Shown piece by piece: positions 25,518-34,519 of a stretch of 37,225 nt of DNA. Below the pieces are notes generated by a model. The model saw only the letters and a program-made list of their open reading frames with translations, made no database searches and had not been told where the DNA came from. Source of the DNA: Pseudomonadota bacterium (GTDB lineage Bacteria; Desulfobacterota; Desulfobulbia; Desulfobulbales; Desulfocapsaceae); the NCBI GenBank assembly GCA_018821785.1, contig JAHJLI010000314.1, forward strand, positions 1 to 37,225, in the 5' to 3' direction. A program made the translations under genes and the position numbers. The stretch's first letter is position 1. Each line of letters starts with the position of its first letter.

Positions 25518-27042
25518 CCGCTCCTTCCTCGGTCAAAAAAAGTTCTTTAAATGAATCTCGAATATCAAGGCTGTCAAAACCGGCAAGGTTTTCAATGATC
25601 TGCTTGCGCTCATGGCCCTGCAACTGATGCAGCATGGCCGTTAAAGCGCCAATCGAATGGGCAACCACCATGGCTTTTGTGCCACTTGCAATATCACTTG
25701 CCAGCATCTTCTCAAGAAACTGCTGTTGAACCGAATAGTCGTTGAAATTTCCCAAGTTATCCTGCAACAGTTTCAGTGAACGTATGAGTTTTTTAATCTC
25801 TCCCGAAGGAAAGAGCGGTGCGAAAAATTCCATGAGATAGCGCAATTTTTTGCAGTGAATACGCAACTGGTGAATGACTTGGTCTGGAGTCGTTTCGTCG
25901 AGATCACGGCCAGTCTTGCATACTTTCCGGTATCTTTTCAAGATAAGCCGGCGGGCAAAAGTAAGAGAAGAAACTTCTGCCTGTGGACCGCTCTTAATGT
26001 TGTCGCTGACAGCGAATATTTTCTCTAAATTTTCCATACTGCGCAGGTAACCTTTGCTTTGCATGGCGCTGGAGACCTTTTTTTGTTCCCCCTTTCTCTT
26101 TTGAGCAAAACTATCAAAGAGTATCTGCAATCCTGCGTGGGCGGATGGTGGAACCAATCGATAGTATTCTGCTCGGTTCAAGAGATACACATCGAGATCC
26201 CTGAGGCCATTAGTGGTTCGCATTATGGCAGCCAGATGTTCTTTCAGTCGGGCCGAATCCTTGGCGTCAAAAACCCCGGTGCAAAGGCTGAGTACCGAAC
26301 GAACCTTGCGAAAACACACCCGGTAATCATGGAGAAACTCAGTATCAATGTCGGCGATGACGCCCTGTTCATTTTGTCGGCCAATTTTCAAGAACGTGCC
26401 AAGTATCGCCGTAACACTCTCTTTCACCGGAGTCTGCGGCAGGAGTTCTAATTCAGGTTTGACACAGTATTGTCGCAGGGCAATACCCAAACCGCTGTAA
26501 ATATCACCGGCATTCTGACAGGCCATAGCTCCACAGTTTTCCAGCCACTGCCAGAGATCGGAATACGCTTCGGAATAACCACGGAGGTACTGGGCACAGC
26601 CCATACCCATAAATTTTCTGCGGCCACGACCGATGGTCAGATGATAAAAACGCACTAGAGTCTTACCTTCATCATCAAGGACTCGCCCCTCATCTCTTCG
26701 CATGCGAATCCCGACAACCGGCAGCAAGGACCGCAACCTGGATACCTCCAGGAGCATATCGACTACCGGCCCTTTTGCCATATCACCGATCGCCGGTCGA
26801 CCTGCAGGCGCCGCTTGCTCGAACAGTTGTCCTGTCTGCAAATCCAATAACAGCAGTTGCCTATCCACTTGAAAAAGTAGCCTGGCTGCTTGAAATAAGC
26901 CATTGTCAAAAGTATCGAGAAGCTCGGCGCCCTGCATCTCTCCCTGCTCCAAGATGACCTGGTAGTGAGGCTCCAGAGGCAGATGCTGCCTCAGCTTTCT
27001 AAGACTGAGTGTGGACGGAAGAAAATAGACAAACGGTTCCAT
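25492..27042 (-). CDS. CHAD-domain protein with divergent CYTH-like N-terminus
   Basis: Residues 220-500 of this 516-residue protein form a CHAD domain, an alpha-helical module with conserved histidines and basic residues that binds polyphosphate. The two halves show FLHDYRVCFRKVRSVL and VIHQLRIHCKKLRYLMEFF. Residues 1-200 resemble a CYTH fold (DTFDNGLFQAARLLFQ), but the EXEXK motif is not seen, so triphosphatase activity is doubtful. It is divergent from the polyphosphate kinase gene and overlaps the ParA gene. A granule-surface adaptor role is likely. Confidence 0.87.
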   Translation of the reverse strand: MEPFVYFLPSTLSLRKLRQHLPLEPHYQVILEQGEMQGAELLDTFDNGLFQAARLLFQVDRQLLLLDLQTGQLFEQAAPAGRPAIGDMAKGPVVDMLLEVSRLRSLLPVVGIRMRRDEGRVLDDEGKTLVRFYHLTIGRGRRKFMGMGCAQYLRGYSEAYSDLWQWLENCGAMACQNAGDIYSGLGIALRQYCVKPELELLPQTPVKESVTAILGTFLKIGRQNEQGVIADIDTEFLHDYRVCFRKVRSVLSLCTGVFDAKDSARLKEHLAAIMRTTNGLRDLDVYLLNRAEYYRLVPPSAHAGLQILFDSFAQKRKGEQKKVSSAMQSKGYLRSMENLEKIFAVSDNIKSGPQAEVSSLTFARRLILKRYRKVCKTGRDLDETTPDQVIHQLRIHCKKLRYLMEFFAPLFPSGEIKKLIRSLKLLQDNLGNFNDYSVQQQFLEKMLASDIASGTKAMVVAHSIGALTAMLHQLQGHERKQIIENLAGFDSLDIRDSFKELFLTEEGADEDNSLLQ

Positions 27043-27510
27043 GGTAGCATAAGACCAAAGTTATGGTTCTTGTCCCTCTGCAGTGGCATGGCATCTACCA
27101 CCGGCCTGAGTCGCCGGTGCAATCAGTCGCAACCGTTACCCGACAAAAAGAAGACATTTCTTGGTTGTAGTTTTTACCTTATATTTCGGGATTATTGAAG
27201 ATATAAAGACAGAAAGTCTCAGAGCAAGGGAAAAAAGCCGGGCCTACCGGGAGTGATCGCCGCCACTCAGTCACCTGATGCTCGGCCGATACAATTTTGT
27301 CATATCAGCCCTCCCATGTCAAAAAAAAGGTCGTAATAATAACAAAGGAACTATTTTATATCACCAAATCAAGCGCATAACTCCTATCATTTACCAACGC
27401 GATCGGCTATCATGCTAGATAGTGATCAATTCCGACAAGCAGGCTGCCTAGCAAAGAAAAACTGGCATCATTTAAACAAACTCACAGTTCTTCACAAACA
27501 CGGAGTCGCC
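27043..27510. promoter_or_regulatory. Divergent region between CHAD operon and ppk
   Basis: This stretch of more than 350 nt should hold promoters for both the CHAD-ParA operon and ppk. Its notable content is a potentially structured segment at 27237-27286 (separate entry). An ATG at 27412 is in frame with ppk, but its extra 33 residues look unlike Ppk and no ribosome site precedes it, so 27412-27510 is treated as leader. I see no clear phosphate-box repeats. Confidence 0.5.
27237..27286. other. Possible structured RNA or multi-arm inverted repeat
   Basis: GCCGGGC (27237-27243) can pair with GCTCGGC (27280-27286) allowing one G-U. Inside lie GAGTG/CACTC (27251-27255 with 27264-27268) and TCAG/CTGA (27267-27270 with 27275-27278). 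The last two stems share two bases and so compete. On the plus strand it would be in the ppk leader. It matches no riboswitch class I know. Confidence 0.3.
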
Positions 27511-29724
27511 ATGAAGACAAAGTCATCCTCCAAACATCCCGCATCTCCTGAGACAAGCACTGAAACTGCAACTACACCGGTTTTCGATCTGCAGTTGCCT
27601 GAATACTACCTCAACAGGGAACTTACCTGGCTTGCCTTCAATAAAAGGGTGTTGCACGAAGGGCAGGATGATCGCAACCCGCTGCTGGAAAAAGTCTTTT
27701 TCCTGGCGGTTGTCGGTTCCAATCTTGATGAATTTTTCATGAAAAGAATTGGTGGGTTAAAGCAGCAGGTCGGGGCCGGCGTCAGAAGGCTGTCGATTGA
27801 TGGCCGGTTACCCCAGGAACAGATAGACGCCTGTCACGTAGTAGTCCACGAAATTCTCGCTGAGCAATTGCTGCTGGAGAAAAAACTTCGCCAGGAACTG
27901 GCCGGCCAAGCCATTGACATCCTCAAATACCTTGAACTCCCCTCGGAAGACCAAGAATTAGCCAACTGCTATTTCCGAAACGAAATATACCCCCTCCTCA
28001 CACCTCAGGGCATGGATCCGGCGCATCCGTTCCCCTTCATTTCCAACCTGTCGATTAACCTGCTGGTAAGTGTTCGTTATCCGGGAACCGATCACATCAA
28101 CCTTATCCGCATTAAAATTCCAACCGGCGCCGAAGTGCCGCGCTTAGTACAAATCGGTAAAAAAAATGTTTTTATCCTCCTCGAGGACCTGGTCGCAAAT
28201 AATTTGCCACTTCTCTTGCCCGGCATGGAAATAGAATCATGTGCAGCTTTCAGGGTAACTCGCAATGCCATCACCGAACGTTCCGAGGAACAGGCCAATG
28301 ATCTGCTGGCCATGATTGAATCGGCCCTCCGAGACCGAAAATTTGCCGAAATTGTCAGACTGGAGGTTGAACGTGGCATGCTCGATCTGCACCGCGGTAA
28401 ACTGGCGGCCGAACTGGGAGTCGACGAAGAGCAGGACGTGTATGATGTGGACGGCATTTTGGGCCTTCGCGACCTATTTCAAATAGCCGCAATTGATCGC
28501 CCCGATCTGCATTTTGCCCCGCATCATCCTGTCGACAACCCCGAACTTCTTGGCGATGACCCGAATATTTTCCATACCATCAGAGAACAAGGCAATATCT
28601 TCCTGCAACACCCGTACGAATCCTTCGACACTTCGGTGGAACGTTTTTTACGAGAAGCAAGCCAGGACCCCAAAGTCCTGGCAATCAAAGCAACGCTTTA
28701 TCGGACAGCGAAAAACTCGCGCATCATTAAGTACCTGATTAATGCTGCGCAGAACGGAAAGCAGGTGGCGGTTGTCGTTGAACTCATGGCCAGATTTGAC
28801 GAATCTGCCAACATCCGCTGGGCCGGTTTTCTTGAGGAAGCGGGTATCCATGTCACGTATGGAATTGTCGGCATGAAGACCCACTCCAAACTCATCTTCG
28901 TCATTCGCAAGGACTATAACGGTCTGCGCCGTTATGCCCATATCGGCACGGGCAACTACCATTCCGGAACGGCCAGGGCCTACGTCGACTTCGGCCTCAT
29001 CACCTGCGACCCTGATATCGGCGCCGACCTGACCGAATTGTTTAATTATCTGACCAGCGGTTGCACGGCGATACGCCGTTATCTTAAGATACTGCCGTCC
29101 CCAAAACAGTTAAAAAAGGCCTTGTTGTCTAAAATTGCACGGGAAATCGAACATCAGAAGGAGGGCCGAACCGGGCTTATCCAGCTGAAAACCAATGCTC
29201 TGGAAGATAAGGAAATGATTGAGGCCCTGTACCGTGCCTCCATGGCCGGAGTGCATATAGATCTCATCGTCCGCGATACCTGTCGACTTCGCCCGGGAGT
29301 CAAAGGTTTATCGGAAAACATCCAAGTCATTTCACTGGTTGGTCGCTTCCTTGAACATGGTCGGATCTACTATTTTAAAAATGACGGCGAGGATGAGTAC
29401 TATATCGGTTCCGCCGACCTCATGAAGCGCAACTTGGAAAGCCGAGTGGAAGTTTGCACCCCTGTTGAATCGGCACGACACAAAGCTCTGTTGCGCGAGA
29501 TACTCGATTTACAGCTAACCAACAGCAGGAACGTATGGGAAATGCGGCAGGACGGTTCCTACATCCAGCGGCGGACAGACGATGAGAAAGGATCGGTCTG
29601 CGTACATCATTTCCTCATCGACAAGGCTGAGAAACGATCGGCGGCCGGCCGTCTGGCCCTAGCCAAAAAGAAAAATAAGAAGAAGGGTGGTGGCCGACAT
29701 GGGCAGAAACAAGATGACCAATGA
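27511..29724 (+). CDS. ppk: Polyphosphate kinase 1
   Basis: This 737-residue protein has all Ppk1 regions: the N-terminal YYLNRELTWLAFNKRVL, SNLDEFFMKR, two phospholipase-D-like catalytic domains with His458 in GMKTHSKL and His616 in RFLEHGR (158 apart, as in E. coli), and HIGTGNYHSGTARAY. It makes polyphosphate from ATP reversibly, on the inner face of the membrane. ATG 27511 is chosen because GGAG lies 5 nt upstream. The C-terminal tail is rich in lysine (KKKNKKKGGG), perhaps for polyphosphate contact. It is divergent from the CHAD-ParA operon. Confidence 0.95.
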   Translation: MKTKSSSKHPASPETSTETATTPVFDLQLPEYYLNRELTWLAFNKRVLHEGQDDRNPLLEKVFFLAVVGSNLDEFFMKRIGGLKQQVGAGVRRLSIDGRLPQEQIDACHVVVHEILAEQLLLEKKLRQELAGQAIDILKYLELPSEDQELANCYFRNEIYPLLTPQGMDPAHPFPFISNLSINLLVSVRYPGTDHINLIRIKIPTGAEVPRLVQIGKKNVFILLEDLVANNLPLLLPGMEIESCAAFRVTRNAITERSEEQANDLLAMIESALRDRKFAEIVRLEVERGMLDLHRGKLAAELGVDEEQDVYDVDGILGLRDLFQIAAIDRPDLHFAPHHPVDNPELLGDDPNIFHTIREQGNIFLQHPYESFDTSVERFLREASQDPKVLAIKATLYRTAKNSRIIKYLINAAQNGKQVAVVVELMARFDESANIRWAGFLEEAGIHVTYGIVGMKTHSKLIFVIRKDYNGLRRYAHIGTGNYHSGTARAYVDFGLITCDPDIGADLTELFNYLTSGCTAIRRYLKILPSPKQLKKALLSKIAREIEHQKEGRTGLIQLKTNALEDKEMIEALYRASMAGVHIDLIVRDTCRLRPGVKGLSENIQVISLVGRFLEHGRIYYFKNDGEDEYYIGSADLMKRNLESRVEVCTPVESARHKALLREILDLQLTNSRNVWEMRQDGSYIQRRTDDEKGSVCVHHFLIDKAEKRSAAGRLALAKKKNKKKGGGRHGQKQDDQ

Positions 29725-29728
29725 AACT

Positions 29729-29753
29729 GTCGGCTTAAAAACGCCAAGCTGAC
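29729..29753 (+). terminator. Hairpin after ppk
   Basis: GTCGGCTT pairs with AAGCTGAC (one G-U) around a 9-nt loop, 5 nt after the ppk stop. No T-run follows on the plus strand, so termination is possible but not canonical. Confidence 0.4.
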
Positions 29754-29821
29754 CGTAAGACAGTAGTGTGATGCTCCATTTTTTCTTGCAATTTTAACGG
29801 CGTTTCTTTAGAAACTTAGAT

Positions 29822-29862
29822 ATTCGTTTCTTGTTTATAAAACGAATCTCGCCAAGTTACTC
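29822..29862 (+). repeat. Inverted-repeat element, copy C
   Basis: ATTCGTTT (29822-29829) pairs with AAACGAAT (29840-29847) around a 10-nt loop, followed by a degenerate tail (TCGCCAAGTTACT) comparable to copy B. A second hairpin, GTTTC-TTTA-GAAAC (29802-29815), lies just upstream. It stands 40 nt before livK. Confidence 0.55.
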
Positions 29863-29901
29863 ATTGTTTTTCATTCAACTACCAGCATCTAAGGAGACAT
29901 T

Positions 29902-31062
29902 ATGAAAAAACTGGTCATCGGGCTTTGTGCCCTGGGGCTGATACTACCAACCCTCAGTTTTTCTGCCGACCCGGTAAAAATAGGAATGATAACGACCCTT
30001 TCGACAAAAGCCGGGTATCTCGGCGAAGAAATTCGTGACGGGTTTAAACTGGCTATGGACCAGGAGGGTGGAAAATTGGGCGGCGTTGCTGTAGAGCTCC
30101 TTGTCGAGGATGATGGTGGCAAACCCGAAAAAGGCAAACAGATCGCCGAAAGATATGCTCAAAAAGATGGCGTGAAAATCATGACCGGCATCGTCTTCTC
30201 AAATGTCGCCATGGCCGTGGTCCCCAAAATTATCAAGGAAGACGTCCTCTATCTCAGTGCCAACGCCGGTCCTTCAGGCCTTGCCGGGAGTGGCTGCGAC
30301 CCAAATTATTTCAGCGTTTCCTACCAAAATGATAATCTCGACGAAGTAGTCGGCCAATATGTCACCGAGGTCGGCCATAAAAATGTCTATCTACTCGCCC
30401 CCAATTATCCAGCCGGCAAAGACCACCTTGCCGGATTCAAACGATATTATAAGGGCACAATTTCAGGCGAAGTATATACCAAGCTTGATCAGGCCGATTA
30501 CGCTGCGGAAATCGCTACCATCCGGGACGCCAAACCCGAAGCGGTGTTCTTTTTCCTACCCGGCGGTATGGGGATCAATTTTCTCAAGCAATATGCCCAG
30601 GCCGGGCTGAACAAGACCATTCCTCTCTACGGCCCTGCCTTTTCCTTTGACGAACGCCTTCTCAGCGCTGTCGGCGATGCCGCTCTCGGGGTAAAAAATG
30701 GCTCGCAATGGACCCACGATCTTGACAACCAGGCCAACAAGGAATTCGTCGCCGCCTACCGCAAAGCCTATAACCGGACCCCGACTCTGTATGCCAGCCA
30801 AGGTTACGACACCGCCAGGCTGATTGGTTCCGCCCTCAAGGCAAGCGGAGGCAAAACCGATCTGGCAGTTCTCCGAGCGGCACTGAAAAAGGCCGATTTT
30901 GCCTCTGTTCGAGGCAATTTTTCCTTCGGCAAAAACCAGCACCCGATCCAGGATATTTATATCCGAGAGGTGGTTAAGACTGAAACCGGCTTCACCAACA
31001 AGACTGTCAAGAAGGTTTTCGCCAATCATGTCGATGCCTACTCGAAAGAATGTAAGATGTGA
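29902..31062 (+). CDS. livK: Periplasmic substrate-binding protein of a branched-chain amino acid-type ABC transporter
   Basis: This 386-residue protein has a clear signal peptide (Lys-Lys, a hydrophobic stretch, cleavage after FSA near residue 22) and a mature start DPVKIGMITTLSTKAG typical of LivJ/LivK-type proteins. Later blocks such as YASQGYDTARLIGSAL fit the same family. A strong AAGGAG lies 6 nt before the ATG. It leads the operon livK-livH-livM-livG-livF. The ligand may be a branched-chain amino acid, another amino acid, or an aromatic or short-chain acid; the family is broad. Confidence 0.9.
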   Translation: MKKLVIGLCALGLILPTLSFSADPVKIGMITTLSTKAGYLGEEIRDGFKLAMDQEGGKLGGVAVELLVEDDGGKPEKGKQIAERYAQKDGVKIMTGIVFSNVAMAVVPKIIKEDVLYLSANAGPSGLAGSGCDPNYFSVSYQNDNLDEVVGQYVTEVGHKNVYLLAPNYPAGKDHLAGFKRYYKGTISGEVYTKLDQADYAAEIATIRDAKPEAVFFFLPGGMGINFLKQYAQAGLNKTIPLYGPAFSFDERLLSAVGDAALGVKNGSQWTHDLDNQANKEFVAAYRKAYNRTPTLYASQGYDTARLIGSALKASGGKTDLAVLRAALKKADFASVRGNFSFGKNQHPIQDIYIREVVKTETGFTNKTVKKVFANHVDAYSKECKM

Positions 31063-31126
31063 GGAGTTGGAAGTTAGTTGATTTTTTTCATTTTTCAGCT
31101 TTACATTTAACACAAGTAATGGTCTA

Positions 31127-31154
31127 GGGGGCCCCTGACAGGCCCCCGTTTTTT
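31127..31154 (+). terminator. Intrinsic terminator between livK and livH
   Basis: GGGGGCC (31127-31133) and GGCCCCC (31141-31147) form a 7-bp GC stem with a 7-nt loop, followed by G and six T residues that end directly at the livH ATG. It should reduce read-through and so keep binding protein in excess over the permease. Confidence 0.85.
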
Positions 31155-32069
31155 ATGCTCCTGATAATCGAACAACTTCTCAACGGTCTGCAACTGGGGA
31201 TTACCCTGTTTCTGATGTCGGCTGGCCTGACTCTGGTGTTCGGCATTATGCAGATCATCAATCTGGCCCATGGCTCGTTTTATATGATCGGAGCCTATGT
31301 CGCTGCCACTGTTGCTGCCTATACCGGCTCCTTTTTTCTTGCTATGATTGCAGGCGTCACAGCAGCCGCAGCCACCGGCTGCATCGTTGAGATGCTGGTT
31401 CTGCGCCACTTGTACAAAAGAGAACATCTTGACCAGGTTTTAGCCACATTCGGTCTGATCATGTTTTTCAATGAGCTGGTCCGAATTGTCTGGGGCCGAC
31501 AACCGCTCTTTATGAACGTGCCCGACGGTCTGACGGCAAGCATTGAACTGCTTCCCGGTCTCCCTTACCCTACCTATCGCCTGGCGGTAATAGGTATCGG
31601 TTTTTTGGTCGCTGTCTTTTTATGGTTGATGTTTACAAAGACCCGTATCGGCATGCAGATCCGGGCCGGCTCAACCAACCGAGAAATGGTTGGTGCCCTC
31701 GGCGTCAACATCAACCTGCTCTATACCCTGGTCTTTGGGCTAGGTACGCTCCTGGCAGGCCTTGCCGGGGTTATGGCCGGACCAATTCTTGCGGTCGAAC
31801 CTGGGATGGGGGAGAGCATTCTCATTCTCACTTTTGTCGTCATCGTCATTGGCGGCATAGGGTCGATTCGGGGAGCGGTTGCAGGGGCTCTCCTCGTCGG
31901 CATGGTCGACACCCTCGGCCGGGCCTTTCTTCCATCAATCCTGCGGACGGTTCTCTCAACAGCGACCGCCGACAGTGTCGCCGCCTCGCTGTCCTCGATG
32001 GCCATTTATATTCTCATGGCGGCTATCCTGGTCTGGAAACCCCGGGGCCTCTTCCCGGCACACGGGTAA
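31155..32069 (+). CDS. livH: LivH-type permease
   Basis: This 304-residue inner-membrane permease begins MLLIIEQLLNGLQLGITLFL and has GLTLVFGIMQIINLAHG, the family signature, followed by multiple hydrophobic segments and IGGIGSIRGAVAGALLVG, the region that contacts the ATPase. The start matches family N-termini, but the U-run of a terminator abuts the ATG and no Shine-Dalgarno sequence is present. Confidence 0.92.
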   Translation: MLLIIEQLLNGLQLGITLFLMSAGLTLVFGIMQIINLAHGSFYMIGAYVAATVAAYTGSFFLAMIAGVTAAAATGCIVEMLVLRHLYKREHLDQVLATFGLIMFFNELVRIVWGRQPLFMNVPDGLTASIELLPGLPYPTYRLAVIGIGFLVAVFLWLMFTKTRIGMQIRAGSTNREMVGALGVNINLLYTLVFGLGTLLAGLAGVMAGPILAVEPGMGESILILTFVVIVIGGIGSIRGAVAGALLVGMVDTLGRAFLPSILRTVLSTATADSVAASLSSMAIYILMAAILVWKPRGLFPAHG

Positions 32070-32077
32070 GTTTTTCA

Positions 32078-33061
32078 ATGAACAGAAAACAGATAACACT
32101 TTGGTGCGGAGCAATTATTCTTATTCTTTTGCCCCCATTTGCACTCCAGACGGGTAGCCCCTACCTGCTTTCACTCGGCAGCCGAATACTCATTTACGCA
32201 CTGGCCGCTGTAAGCCTGGATCTCCTGCTCGGATACGGTGCCATGATCAGTCTCGGCCATGCCGCCTTTGTCGGCGTTGGTGCCTATACCGTCGGCATCC
32301 TGCACTTCCACAGTTCTGCCGCCGAACCGGTATTAACCTGGCCCTTTCTCTTTACCGGCAGCGACAACGGACTGCTCGTGCTGCCGCTGGCTGCCTTGAC
32401 CGCTGCATTTGCGGCGCTTATCATCGGCGCACTCTGTCTGCGCACGATCGGCATGCATTTTATCATGATCACCCTGGCCTTTGCCCAGATGCTTTACTAT
32501 TTTTTCATCTCCCTGGAAAAGTATGGCGGCGATGACGGTTTGTCGCTCGCCGCCAGAAATAGCCTGCCCGGTCTTGATCTCGGCCAGGGCAGCCATTTCT
32601 ATTATCTTTGCCTTGCAGCACTCTTTCTCTTTCTTTTTTTCGCCCATAAACTGGTCAATTCCAGGTTCGGTCTGATTATCCGTGGGGCCGGCAACAACGA
32701 CAGACGGATCAAAGGCCTAGGCATTCATTCCTATCGCTACAAACTCACGACCTTCGTTATTGCCGGCGGCAGCGCCGGTTTGGCGGGAGCCTTACTCGCC
32801 AACCAGACAGAATTCGTCTCACCCGGGTTGATGCACTGGACCCTTTCAGGAGAATTGATGGTTATGGTGCTTCTCGGTGGCCTCGGAACGTTGTTCGGGC
32901 CGGTCCTTGGTGCAGCGGTGTTTCTTTTACTTGAAGAGACTCTAGCCATGTATACCGAACATTGGATGATCTATATGGGACCATTCCTGGTACTGACAGT
33001 CATTTTCGCCAAACACGGGCTTTTTGGCTTTCTCTCCGGCGATAAGGAAAAAAATGGCTGA
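32078..33061 (+). CDS. livM: LivM-type permease
   Basis: This 327-residue inner-membrane permease has SLDLLLGYGAMISLGHAAFVGVGAY, the LivM signature, and MVMVLLGGLGTLFGPVLGAAVF near the C-terminus. ATG 32078 is chosen: the longer frame open from 31622 runs through livH in a different frame and gives a proline- and arginine-rich sequence with no membrane character. It overlaps livG by 8 nt. Confidence 0.92.
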   Translation: MNRKQITLWCGAIILILLPPFALQTGSPYLLSLGSRILIYALAAVSLDLLLGYGAMISLGHAAFVGVGAYTVGILHFHSSAAEPVLTWPFLFTGSDNGLLVLPLAALTAAFAALIIGALCLRTIGMHFIMITLAFAQMLYYFFISLEKYGGDDGLSLAARNSLPGLDLGQGSHFYYLCLAALFLFLFFAHKLVNSRFGLIIRGAGNNDRRIKGLGIHSYRYKLTTFVIAGGSAGLAGALLANQTEFVSPGLMHWTLSGELMVMVLLGGLGTLFGPVLGAAVFLLLEETLAMYTEHWMIYMGPFLVLTVIFAKHGLFGFLSGDKEKNG

Positions 33062-33803
33062 TACTTTACTGAAGGTTTCTCGATTGCATAAATCATTCGG
33101 GGCGGTGATGGCTACCAACAACCTTTCCCTCGATATCACCCGGGGCCATATCCATGCTCTTATTGGCCCGAACGGCGCCGGCAAGACAACTCTTGTCAAC
33201 CAACTCAGCGGCGATATGCAAGCCGATAGCGGTACCATTCATTTCTTAAGCCGCGACATCACCCGGTTGAAATCATACCGGCGTGCCCAGATGGGTATCG
33301 CCAGATCCTTCCAGATCACCCACATCTTCGAGAACCTTACCGTCGCCGAGAATATGGGCCTTGCCATCTGCGCAGGACTTGGACACAATTTCAAATTCTG
33401 GCGCCACTGGCGAAACACTGCGGCCATTAAAAGCGAACTGCCAATCGCCCTGGAACGAGTCGATCTCATCCATCGCGCCGAGCTTACCGCCCGTCACCTC
33501 TCGCACGGTGAGAAACGTCAACTTGAGGTCGGAATGGCCCTCGTCGGCAAACCCGAACTGCTTATTCTCGACGAACCGATGGCCGGCCTCGGCCCCGGAG
33601 GGACTGTTGAACTGGCGAAACTCATCAAAAAACAAAAAGGACGGGTCACCATTTTGCTCGTCGAGCACGACATGGATGTAGTTTTCTCTCTGGCCGACCG
33701 GGTGACGGTCCTGGTCTACGGTGAAAACATCGCGACCGGCAGCCCCGAGGAAATCAGAAACAACCCTGTTGTCCGTAAAGCCTATCTAGGCGAGGGGGGG
33801 TAG
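33054..33803 (+). CDS. livG: LivG-type ABC ATPase
   Basis: This 249-residue ATPase has Walker A GPNGAGKTT, signature LSHGEKRQLEVG, Walker B LLILDEPMAGL and switch His in VEHDMDVV. The IARSFQITHIFENLTVAENM block is typical of LivG. ATG 33054 is preferred over a TTG at 33024. It energises transport with LivF. Confidence 0.94.
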   Translation: MADTLLKVSRLHKSFGAVMATNNLSLDITRGHIHALIGPNGAGKTTLVNQLSGDMQADSGTIHFLSRDITRLKSYRRAQMGIARSFQITHIFENLTVAENMGLAICAGLGHNFKFWRHWRNTAAIKSELPIALERVDLIHRAELTARHLSHGEKRQLEVGMALVGKPELLILDEPMAGLGPGGTVELAKLIKKQKGRVTILLVEHDMDVVFSLADRVTVLVYGENIATGSPEEIRNNPVVRKAYLGEGG

Positions 33804-34511
33804 ATGCTAGTCGTTGAAAAAATCGAGACCTGCTACGGGGTAAGCCAGGCACTATTCGACGTCTCCCTGCAAATCGGAGAGGCTGAGGTTGTTACCCTGC
33901 TTGGCCGAAATGGTATGGGCAAGAGTACAACGGTCCGCTCAATCCTTGGCCTCACCCCTGTTTGTGCCGGCAAAATCAGCTACCTTGGACATCCCATCGA
34001 GGCGCTACAAAGTTACCGGATTGCCCGCATGGGCATTGGCCTTGTTCCCGAAGGAAGACAGATTTTCCCGAATCTTACAGTGCGGGAAAATCTCATCGCC
34101 ACCGCCGCCAATACCAGAAAAACACCCCAGCCCTTTGGTCTTGAAGCTGTTCTCAACATCTTCCCGAGACTCTCCGATAGACTCAGCCATTACGGCAACG
34201 AGCTTTCCGGAGGAGAACAACAGATGTTGGCAATTGGACGGGCACTGATGATCAATCCCGACCTGTTGATCCTCGATGAGGCTACCGAAGGGCTGGCCCC
34301 CTTGGTTCGGAAGGAGATCTGGCGAGCTTTGACGCTTCTCAAGGAGAGGGGCTTGTCCATTCTCATCATCGACAAGAATATCGAAGCCTTAATGGTTATC
34401 GCCGAACGTCATTATATAATGGAAAAGGGGCACATCGTCTGGAGCGGCACCAGTTCGGAATTGCATGCCAGACCGGAACTGAAATCCCGTTATCTGGGGG
34501 TCGATTGCTGA
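33804..34511 (+). CDS. livF: LivF-type ABC ATPase
   Basis: This 235-residue ATPase has Walker A GRNGMGKSTT, LVPEGRQIFPNLTVRENL, signature LSGGEQQMLAIGRAL and Walker B LLILDEATEGLAP. The switch region reads IIDKNIEAL where most LivF proteins have VEQN, a modest change at a normally conserved site. Its start follows the livG stop directly. Confidence 0.93.
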   Translation: MLVVEKIETCYGVSQALFDVSLQIGEAEVVTLLGRNGMGKSTTVRSILGLTPVCAGKISYLGHPIEALQSYRIARMGIGLVPEGRQIFPNLTVRENLIATAANTRKTPQPFGLEAVLNIFPRLSDRLSHYGNELSGGEQQMLAIGRALMINPDLLILDEATEGLAPLVRKEIWRALTLLKERGLSILIIDKNIEALMVIAERHYIMEKGHIVWSGTSSELHARPELKSRYLGVDC

Positions 34512-34519
34512 CAACAGCT

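Noticed and set aside
27237..27286. Cyclic-di-GMP or SAM riboswitch
   Set aside because: The conserved core sequences of those classes are absent.
31622..32077. N-terminal extension of livM
   Set aside because: It runs out of frame through livH and its translation is Pro/Arg-rich with no membrane character.
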